Below, piece after piece: positions 57,934 through 64,000 of a stretch of 64,000 nt of DNA; the stretch's first letter is position 1; the number at the start of each line of letters is the position of its first letter. The translations under genes and the position numbers were made by a program. Origin of the DNA: AV80 sp035536995. GTDB taxonomy: Bacteria; Verrucomicrobiota; Verrucomicrobiia; Chthoniobacterales; UBA10450. The stretch spans positions 1 through 64,000 of the forward strand of contig DATLNB010000079.1 in NCBI GenBank assembly GCA_035536995.1, in the 5' to 3' direction. Below the pieces are notes generated by a model that did no database searches, had not been told where the DNA came from, and saw nothing but the letters and a program-made list of their open reading frames with translations.

Positions 57934-59202
57934 ATGGCCAACACGATTCTGATCGGCGCGCAATGGGGCGACGAAGGCAAAGGCAAGATCATCGATGTGC
58001 TGACCGCGAAGGCGGACATCGTGGTCCGGAGCCAGGGCGGCAATAACGCCGGCCACACGGTCATCCATAACGGGCAAAAATATATCCTGCACCTGATCCC
58101 GTCCGGCATCCTTCGGCGCGGAAAACGGTGCGTCATCGGTAACGGAGTCGTGATCGATCCGGTCGCCCTGGTCGGGGAAATCGAAGGGTTGCAGAAATTG
58201 GGTGTCCAAATCGGAAAGAACCTCCTGATTAGCGACTGCGCCCACCTGGTGTTGCCGTATCACCGATCGTTGGATGAGCAACGAGAGCTCCGCAAAGGCC
58301 ACGCGAAAATCGGGACGACGAAACGTGGCATCGGTCCGGCCTACGGCGACAAGGCGGCCCGAACCGGGCTGCGAATGTCCGACTTGATGCAGCCCGTCCT
58401 GTTCTCGAAAAAGCTTCAGGCCAAGGTGCGTGAGAACAACAGCATTCTCCAGGCATTCGGCGCGCGGCCGATCAACTATCGGCAGGTTAACGAGAGCTAC
58501 CTGGAAGCGGGCCGGAAACTTCGGCCTTTCGTGAGCAACACGGTGCTTTTTCTCCATCGAGCGCTCCAGCATGGCAAAGAGATCCTGTTCGAAGGAGCGC
58601 AAGGCACCTTTCTCGATATCGATCACGGGACCTACCCGTACGTCACATCCTCGAACACGACTGCGGGCGGGGCCTGCACCGGTTCCGGCGTGCCTCCCCA
58701 CCGGATGGATTTGGTGGTGGGCGTGATGAAAGCCTACACGACCCGCGTGGGGGAGGGCGCGCTCCCGACGGAAGATGCGGGCCTGGCCAACAAGCTCCAT
58801 GAAATGGGGCGGGAATTCGGGGCTACCACGGGCCGGGCACGGCGTTGCGGGTGGTTCGATGCCGTAGCGACTCGCTACGCAACGATGATCAACGGGATCG
58901 ATGAGCTGGCCGTGACCAACCTCGACGGTCTGGATGGGGTGGATCGGATCCGCGTTTGCGTGGCTTATCGTTTGAACGGAAAACGACTCCAAGTCCCTCC
59001 GTGCGACGCCGCGCAACTGGAGAATTGCGAGCCAATTTACCGCGACTTTGCCGGTTGGAAGGGATCCACGCAGTCGGCAAAAAAACTGTCTGATCTACCC
59101 TCTGCGGCAAGGAGTTATGTTCGAGCCATCGCGGAGCTTACAGGGGCTCCGTTGCGCATCGTCAGCATTGGCCCCACCCGCAACGAAACTATCATTCTTT
59201 GA
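57934..59202 (+). CDS. purA: Adenylosuccinate synthetase
   Basis: A 422-residue enzyme joining IMP and aspartate with GTP, first step of AMP synthesis. Motifs GAQWGDEGKGKIIDVLT, GTTKRGIGPAYGDKAARTG, and TGRARRCGWFD are present in order and length fits. The ATG at 57934 begins the conserved N-terminus. uppS follows three bases after the stop, so they are probably co-transcribed. Confidence 0.97.
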   Translation: MANTILIGAQWGDEGKGKIIDVLTAKADIVVRSQGGNNAGHTVIHNGQKYILHLIPSGILRRGKRCVIGNGVVIDPVALVGEIEGLQKLGVQIGKNLLISDCAHLVLPYHRSLDEQRELRKGHAKIGTTKRGIGPAYGDKAARTGLRMSDLMQPVLFSKKLQAKVRENNSILQAFGARPINYRQVNESYLEAGRKLRPFVSNTVLFLHRALQHGKEILFEGAQGTFLDIDHGTYPYVTSSNTTAGGACTGSGVPPHRMDLVVGVMKAYTTRVGEGALPTEDAGLANKLHEMGREFGATTGRARRCGWFDAVATRYATMINGIDELAVTNLDGLDGVDRIRVCVAYRLNGKRLQVPPCDAAQLENCEPIYRDFAGWKGSTQSAKKLSDLPSAARSYVRAIAELTGAPLRIVSIGPTRNETIIL

Positions 59203-59205
59203 CCA

Positions 59206-59919
59206 ATGGCCCCGACCGCTAAACTGGTCCCGCGGCACATCGCCATCATCATGGACGGCAACGGCCGTTGGGCCAAAGGGCGCGGCCTGCCACGCATTAA
59301 GGGTCATGAGAAGGGAGCCGACTCCGTCCGCGCCTGCGTCGAAGCGTGTGGCGAGCTCAAAATCGAATTCCTGACCCTTTACGCCTTTTCGGCCGAGAAC
59401 TGGCAACGCCCCAAGGCCGAGGTCTTCGCCCTGATGCGATTATTGGAGCGTTTCCTGAAGGAAAAAACGCCTGAATTGCTCGAGAAGAACGTGCGGCTGC
59501 AGGCTATCGGGCGGCTGACAGATCTGCCTCCCAGTTGCCAGAAACAGCTCCACGATTCGATCGAGCGCACCGCTGGAAATACCGGGCTGACTCTGATCCT
59601 GGCGCTCAGTTACGGGGGCCGACTGGAAATCATCGACGGGATCAAAAGCCTGCTTCGCCAGATCGATTCCGGCCACATCGATCGCGCGATGATCGACGTG
59701 GACATGTTCAGCAAGCATCTCTACACCCGTTACTATCCGGACCCTGATCTCCTCATCCGGACCTCCGGCGAAATGCGGCTCTCCAATTTTCTGCTCTGGC
59801 AGCTTTCCTACACGGAGATGTACGTGACGCCCAAGCTCTGGCCCGATTTCACGAAGAAGGACCTTTTTGAAGCGGTCGAGGATTTCGGGAACCGAAATCG
59901 GCGCTACGGCGCGGTGTGA
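59206..59919 (+). CDS. uppS: Isoprenyl transferase (undecaprenyl diphosphate synthase)
   Basis: A 237-residue cis-prenyltransferase. IIMDGNGRWAKGRGLPRIKGH holds the catalytic Asp and the FPP-binding residues, RTSGEMRLSNFLLWQLSYTE is the IPP-binding segment. It makes the lipid carrier recycled by uppP (54590). Next to purA, an arrangement found in few lineages. Confidence 0.96.
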   Translation: MAPTAKLVPRHIAIIMDGNGRWAKGRGLPRIKGHEKGADSVRACVEACGELKIEFLTLYAFSAENWQRPKAEVFALMRLLERFLKEKTPELLEKNVRLQAIGRLTDLPPSCQKQLHDSIERTAGNTGLTLILALSYGGRLEIIDGIKSLLRQIDSGHIDRAMIDVDMFSKHLYTRYYPDPDLLIRTSGEMRLSNFLLWQLSYTEMYVTPKLWPDFTKKDLFEAVEDFGNRNRRYGAV

Positions 59920-59957
59920 AGCTTTGGCTGCCTGCTCAGCCCTCCCCAAATTTGCCA

Positions 59958-60045
59958 GGTTGAGAGAAGCGAAACATCTCTGATCATTTCTCCGCGCAGA
60001 AGTCCGGAAATAGTCAGAGATCCTTCACTCCGCTCAGGATGACAA
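59958..60045. repeat. Dispersed ATCTCTGA/TCAGAGAT inverted repeat, copy 2
   Basis: GGTTGAGAGAAGCGAAACATC then TCTGATCATTTC on the left and GAAATAGTCAGAGATCCTTC then CTCAGGATGACA on the right, matching the copy at 27773-27873 in order and orientation. Confidence 0.75.
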
Positions 60046-60070
60046 TAAGAAGATGGCGTCTCGAACCCGG

Positions 60071-61222
60071 CTAGATGAACGCCCCCGCTACCGAGTCGGC
60101 CAGGAGTTTGCCGCGCGGCGTGAGGAGGAAATTGCCGTCGGATTCACGAAGGAGCCCGAGCTTCAAAAATTCTTCGCTTTCTGCGCGCCACGCTTCCAGC
60201 TCGCGCGCCGGGATTCCATCGCGCGTCCGGAGGCCGAGCGCGATTCGTTCTGTCCGCTTCATCTCCGGGGTAAGGTTTTCCGTCGACGCGATTGGTAATT
60301 CACCGGCGAGAACCCGATCTGCGTAAGCCCGATAGTCGCACACATTCTGCCAGCGCTTCGAGCCCACGGTGGAAACGGCGGATGGCCCGATCCCAAGATA
60401 ATCGTGCCCCGCCCAGTACCCTCGATTATGAACCGACTCGAACCCTGGCCGCGCATAATTCGAAATCTCGTAGTGCCGGTACCCCGCTCCCTCAAGGATC
60501 GCCATTGTCCGCTCCAGCAACTGCGCGTCAGACTCCGTGTCCGCGCGAAATTCGCCGCGGGCGTGGCGCAGAAAAAAATCGGTGTCCTCCTCGTAGGTCA
60601 GGCAATAGGTGGAAATGTGATCGGGTTGCAGGGAAATCGACTTTGTCAGGTCGGCTTCCCATTGAGTGCGAGTTTGCCCGGGCAAGCCGAACATCAGGTC
60701 CAGACTGATGTTTTGAAATCCAGCGTCGCGCAGGGTTTGAAAGGAATTTTCGGCCTGGGCTGCGTCGTGTTCGCGGCCGAGCAACCTCAGCAGCGCGTCA
60801 TCCCACGATTGGACGCCAAGACTGAGGCGGGTGACGCCAAGGTCTCGAAGAAGAACGGCTTTGCGGGGTGAAACGCTCCCCGGATTCGCCTCCAGAGTCC
60901 ATTCCCTCAGCTCTGCGAGGTCCAATCGTTCGCGCATTCCGCCGAGGAGGAAGGCAAGCTGGGTGGTGGTGAGGGCGGTCGGGGTTCCGCCTCCGAAAAA
61001 AATCGTGCGGAATCGCAGGGGGAATTGTTCCCGCACCATGTCGAGCTCGCGGAGCAATGCCTCGCAGAATCGTTGCGTCTGCGAGGGGTCGGCCTGCTCC
61101 TTGTAGAAAGCGCAATACGGACAGATCCGGGCGCAAAACGGGATATGAACGTAGAGGTGCGAAACCGCGGCGCGGGTTCGACATTCCCCGGGGCGAATCC
61201 TAAGTTCGGCCTCACTCTTCAT
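60071..61222 (-). CDS. hemW: Radical SAM haem chaperone HemW
   Basis: A 383-residue radical SAM protein. SHLYVHIPFCARICPYCAFYKE carries the Cys-x3-Cys-x2-Cys cluster site, GGGTPTAL and GVQSWDDALLRLLGREHD follow, and the C-terminal HemN_C-like domain contains RTRDGIPARELEAW. It is of the HemW type (haem transfer) rather than HemN. Start at the ATG at 61222; the long extension upstream overlaps the next gene and is rejected. Divergent start only one base from the DUF362 gene. Confidence 0.9.
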   Translation of the reverse strand: MKSEAELRIRPGECRTRAAVSHLYVHIPFCARICPYCAFYKEQADPSQTQRFCEALLRELDMVREQFPLRFRTIFFGGGTPTALTTTQLAFLLGGMRERLDLAELREWTLEANPGSVSPRKAVLLRDLGVTRLSLGVQSWDDALLRLLGREHDAAQAENSFQTLRDAGFQNISLDLMFGLPGQTRTQWEADLTKSISLQPDHISTYCLTYEEDTDFFLRHARGEFRADTESDAQLLERTMAILEGAGYRHYEISNYARPGFESVHNRGYWAGHDYLGIGPSAVSTVGSKRWQNVCDYRAYADRVLAGELPIASTENLTPEMKRTERIALGLRTRDGIPARELEAWRAESEEFLKLGLLRESDGNFLLTPRGKLLADSVAGAFI

Positions 61223-61223
61223 C

Positions 61224-62255
61224 GTGCGAACCGCAATCCTAGCCCTTTTTCTCCTCGGCGCAGCGACGATCGCGCCCGGGCAAGGCGTTTCCAAACAGAC
61301 GATCGTCTATGCCGCGCGGAATCCCGCGGCGATCAAGGATTATCAAACCAACGCCGCAGTCGTTCGCGGGATGGTCAATCGCCTTGTCCTCGCCGTCACC
61401 CGCCAGCCCGATCTCGGCCGCGCCTGGGGATCTTTGGTTTCGCCTAACGACAAAGTCGGCATCAAGATCTCGGCCGCCGGCGGGGAGCTATTCACGACTC
61501 ACCGCGACATCGTTAATGCGATCGTCGATGGCCTCGTCGCGGCCGGCCATTCCCGGGCCAATATCATCGTTTGGGACCGATCGCTCGGCGGGATCAAGCA
61601 GGCCGGCTACCGCACGGATGGGGAAGGGTACCAGCTCAAGTCAATCGCGCCGCGGGAGGGTTACGATCCCAAAGCGATCTTCACCGCGCCGATCACCGGC
61701 AAACTGATCTGGGGCGATTTCGAGTATCGAAGCGATCGCGGAAAAGTTCCGCTCCTGTCCGACCAGGAACTGACCAGTGACGACAGCCATTTCGCTCGCA
61801 TCCTCACCTCGGAAGTGACGAAGGTGATCAACGTGCCGGTCATGAGCGATAGCGCCGGTTGCGGCATTGCGGGTTGCCTCTACAACATGACCATTCCGAA
61901 TATCGACAATTGGCGGCGCTTTACCCAGGGTTTCCGCTACGGCGCTTCCGCCATTGCGGATATTTATCGGACACCCGTAATCGGGCCGAAGGTCGTCCTC
62001 AATATCATGGACGGATTGGTTGCCCAATACGCCGGTGGCCCCGGACCTCATCCGAATTATGCGGTTCATCACGCCACGATTCTGGCCAGCACCGATCCAG
62101 TGGCGATCGACGCGCTTACCGTCCGGCAGATTGAGGAATGGCGCGTCAAAGCGCGGCTTACGCCGATCGCTCCGCTCGCCCAGCACGTGCAGGCGGCGGG
62201 TCAAATGGGACTCGGAAACGCCGAGGTGATCGAAGTCCGCAACGTCGGGCCGTGA
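61224..62255 (+). CDS. Exported DUF362-like protein
   Basis: A 343-residue protein with a signal peptide (MRTAILALFLLGAATIAPG). The mature part, PNDKVGIKISAAGGELFTTHRDIVNAIVDGLVAAGHSRANIIVWDRS, then KVINVPVMSDSAGCGIAGCLYNMTIPNIDNWRRF and LASTDPVAIDALTVRQIEEWR, follows the DUF362 fold. DUF362 proteins are often fused to ferredoxin domains; none here. Function unknown. The GTG start (61224) puts this start 1 bp from hemW on the opposite strand. Confidence 0.82.
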   Translation: MRTAILALFLLGAATIAPGQGVSKQTIVYAARNPAAIKDYQTNAAVVRGMVNRLVLAVTRQPDLGRAWGSLVSPNDKVGIKISAAGGELFTTHRDIVNAIVDGLVAAGHSRANIIVWDRSLGGIKQAGYRTDGEGYQLKSIAPREGYDPKAIFTAPITGKLIWGDFEYRSDRGKVPLLSDQELTSDDSHFARILTSEVTKVINVPVMSDSAGCGIAGCLYNMTIPNIDNWRRFTQGFRYGASAIADIYRTPVIGPKVVLNIMDGLVAQYAGGPGPHPNYAVHHATILASTDPVAIDALTVRQIEEWRVKARLTPIAPLAQHVQAAGQMGLGNAEVIEVRNVGP

Positions 62256-62257
62256 GG

Positions 62258-63274
62258 ATGAAGACTCCGCCCGATCGAGAGGAATTGCGTCGGGACGTGC
62301 TTCGCGCCGTTTCCCGCTCGTTTTATCTTTCACTTCGGATTCTGCCGGGACCGCTGCGTGATCCGTTATCGCTCGCTTATTTGCTCGCGCGCGCCACGGA
62401 CACGCTCGCGGACACTCCTGAGGCGCCCCTTCCGGTAAAAAAACAGGGCCTCGCGGATTTGGCGGCCGCTATCCAGGGCAGGAACTCGGAGAAGATTGCA
62501 GGCAATCTGGCCGGCTCGTTTACTCGGCTTCAAAGCAACCCCGCTGAGCGAACTTTGATCGAGCGGCTGCCTGAGTTAATCCAATGGCTGGATGCGTTGG
62601 CTGAGGACGACCGCGACCAGGTGCGGGCAGTTCTCATGAAAATTAATCGGGGCCAGATGTTGGATCTGGAGCGGTTCGATTCGGGATCGGGCACGGGTAC
62701 GGACATTAAGGCGCTCCTGACAGCAGCAGAGCTGGATGAATACACCTATCTCGTTGCGGGCTGTGTCGGGGAATTTTGGACGCGGATTTGTTTCGCGCAT
62801 CTCAGGGGATTCTGCGATCGCCCGGAAGCCGAGATGCTCGAGCTCGGAGCGGATTACGGCCGCGGCCTGCAACTGGTCAACGTCCTGCGCGACGCCGGCG
62901 AGGACCTGCGGAACGGCCGCTGTTATCTTCCGGCAGACGAGCTCGACTCGTTAGGCCTTCGTCCATCCGAAATTCTGGGCGATCCGGCACGAGTCGACCC
63001 GGTCATGAAAAAATGGCGGGACAAGGCGGGGCAGGGGATGGCCGCGGGGATCGAGTATGCAGGTGCGATTCGTAGCCGCCGCGTTCGTTTTGCCACCGCG
63101 CTCCCGGCATTGATTGGCGCCCGAACGCTGGCCTTGCTGGAGCAGGCGCGCGCGGCTGGGTTAACGACGAAGGTCAAGGTTCCGCGCGCCGAAGTTCGTA
63201 AAATGATTTTCTCCGCCGCGGTTGCGTCCCGCGGCTCGCTGCAGCGGATGTTTGCGAAGCTTCGTGGAGCCTGA
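62258..63274 (+). CDS. Squalene/phytoene synthase-type prenyltransferase
   Basis: A 338-residue trans-isoprenyl diphosphate synthase, head-to-head type. First aspartate motif is in LARATDTLADTP, second in QLVNVLRDAGEDLRNGRCYLP; SRSFYLSLRILP and RGLQLVNVLRDAGED are conserved. It joins two farnesyl diphosphates to squalene (or presqualene). The C-terminus (residues ~280-338) shows no membrane anchor. No hopanoid or carotenoid genes are adjacent. ATG lies 2 bp after the DUF362 stop, so co-transcription is likely. Confidence 0.9.
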   Translation: MKTPPDREELRRDVLRAVSRSFYLSLRILPGPLRDPLSLAYLLARATDTLADTPEAPLPVKKQGLADLAAAIQGRNSEKIAGNLAGSFTRLQSNPAERTLIERLPELIQWLDALAEDDRDQVRAVLMKINRGQMLDLERFDSGSGTGTDIKALLTAAELDEYTYLVAGCVGEFWTRICFAHLRGFCDRPEAEMLELGADYGRGLQLVNVLRDAGEDLRNGRCYLPADELDSLGLRPSEILGDPARVDPVMKKWRDKAGQGMAAGIEYAGAIRSRRVRFATALPALIGARTLALLEQARAAGLTTKVKVPRAEVRKMIFSAAVASRGSLQRMFAKLRGA

Positions 63275-63292
63275 GCTCGAAGTGCGCGATTT

Positions 63293-63351
63293 GTAGGGCG
63301 TCTCTGTGAGACGCCTCGGCTCCAGGAAGGCGTCTGACACAGGCGCCCTAC
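63293..63351. repeat. REP inverted pair with GTAG heads
   Basis: GTAG plus GGCGTCT, CTGTG, AGACGCC, then GGCGTCT, GACAC, AGGCGCC and CTAC. Same stem family as the GGCGTC hairpins at 10505-10565. Located between convergent genes. Confidence 0.85.
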
Positions 63352-63361
63352 AGTTGAGTCT

Positions 63362-64000
63362 TTACTGCCGGAAATAGTTGCGCTGCTTCTCGGTGACCGG
63401 ACGTCCCAGTCGCTCCAGGACCTGGAGCATATCTTCCCAGACCTTGCGTTTCTCGGCCGGCGCCTGGTTCCGGAGCAGGTACGATGGGTGATATGTAATC
63501 ATGAGAGGCGTTTCCTCGTGCGAATGCCAACGGCCGCGCATCGCGTGCATCGGGCCGCGCGTCCCCAATAATCCTTCCACCGCGGTCGCCCCGAGGGCGA
63601 CGAGCACCTTCGGCCGGATGACTGCGATCTGCTCGGCGAGGTAGGGCAGACAAGTCTGCATTTCCTGCGGAGTTGGCGGACGATTGCCTGAGTTGCCCCT
63701 CGGCATGTCCGGCCGGCACTTCAAAACGTTGGCGATATAAACCGCGTCCCGGCTAAATCCCATCGCCGCGATGATTTTCGTCAGGAGCTGGCCGGCACGG
63801 CCCACGAATGGTTCACCCTGCAGATCTTCATCGGCGCCCGGCGCTTCCCCGATGAACATCAATTCCGAGTCCGGATTGCCGACCCCGAATACGGTCTGGG
63901 TGCGCGAACGCGCCAGGTGTGGACACTTAACGCAGACCGCCACCCGCTCCTGGATTGGGGCGAGGAGCGTGCGCTTATCGGTTGTTGCGCTTGTGCGCGG
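63362..64000 (-). CDS. Uracil-DNA glycosylase, family 4/5-like (partial)
   Basis: The frame is open beyond the right edge, so the N-terminus is missing. Visible motifs are CVKCPHLARSRTQTVFG (two cluster cysteines), GEAPGADEDLQGEPFVGRAGQLL (uracil-binding loop), NVLKCRP, TCLPYL (further cysteines) and ITYHPSYLLR (catalytic His). Four cysteines fit the [4Fe-4S] family 4 type. The enzyme removes uracil from DNA in base-excision repair. The internal GTG at 63943 is not the start. Confidence 0.9.
   Translation of the reverse strand, partial: PRTSATTDKRTLLAPIQERVAVCVKCPHLARSRTQTVFGVGNPDSELMFIGEAPGADEDLQGEPFVGRAGQLLTKIIAAMGFSRDAVYIANVLKCRPDMPRGNSGNRPPTPQEMQTCLPYLAEQIAVIRPKVLVALGATAVEGLLGTRGPMHAMRGRWHSHEETPLMITYHPSYLLRNQAPAEKRKVWEDMLQVLERLGRPVTEKQRNYFRQ

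Noticed and set aside
57862..59016. Minus-strand open frame of 384 codons opposite purA
   Set aside because: purA on the plus strand has all conserved motifs; the antisense frame has none.

Overview
The window is GC-rich, densely coded chromosomal DNA from a Gram-negative bacterium (lpxB for lipid A, envelope lipoproteins, secreted M23 peptidase). Two orphan duplicated MacB/FtsX-type permeases with a PadR regulator, a DUF3309 mini-protein, many dispersed hairpin repeats and scattered rather than operonic pathway genes together suggest a soil Verrucomicrobiota (Chthoniobacterales/Udaeobacter-like) or a near relative. That placement is inference from gene content; no rRNA or ribosomal marker is present.

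Layout. 1-0.4 kb: 3' end of a REP-associated tyrosine transposase (RAYT) followed by REP hairpins. 0.4-13.6 kb: lpxB, then the first part of a kynurenine (tryptophan) degradation set: semialdehyde dehydrogenase, RidA-type deaminase, kynureninase and kynurenine 3-monooxygenase. Interspersed are a BNR-repeat protein with a MoaD-like partner, an exported amidohydrolase, a 222-bp tandem triplication that made two truncated VOC genes, a frameshifted CPBP protease, a response regulator and a DoxX protein. 13.6-18.3 kb: REP array, an ABC-2 exporter pair, small genes and repeat-rich spacers.

18.3-26 kb is a chromosomal integron. A truncated integron integrase (C-terminal catalytic part only) lies in the same direction as an array of about a dozen small cassettes separated by typical attC sites: inverted R''/R' core sites, a conserved hairpin arm and one extra unpaired base. 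Nearly every cassette encodes a short exported, lipidated or membrane protein, and most start codons lie 2-3 nt after the recombination site with no visible Shine-Dalgarno sequence.

26-40 kb: DUF3592, VOC, beta-carbonic anhydrase, a bacterial dynamin-like GTPase convergent with a J-domain-like protein, two orphan permeases with PadR, then three tandem ~255-bp non-coding units bordered by a 23-nt palindrome. The same palindrome brackets a winged-helix regulator gene. 40-45.7 kb: a Rieske oxygenase, then the second part of the kynurenine set (ACMS decarboxylase, 3-hydroxyanthranilate dioxygenase, formamidase) with an EamA transporter. 45.8-64 kb: envelope and housekeeping genes (GT39 transferase, HIT protein, A-type Fe-S carrier, mutL, GH113-like hydrolase, gmd, uppP, M23 peptidase, purA, uppS, hemW, DUF362, squalene/phytoene synthase, uracil-DNA glycosylase).

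Together the kynurenine genes could convert N-formylkynurenine through kynurenine, 3-hydroxykynurenine, 3-hydroxyanthranilate, ACMS and aminomuconate towards central metabolism; tryptophan 2,3-dioxygenase is not seen here. REP-type hairpins with GTAG or GGAG heads recur throughout and have even entered the mutL coding sequence.
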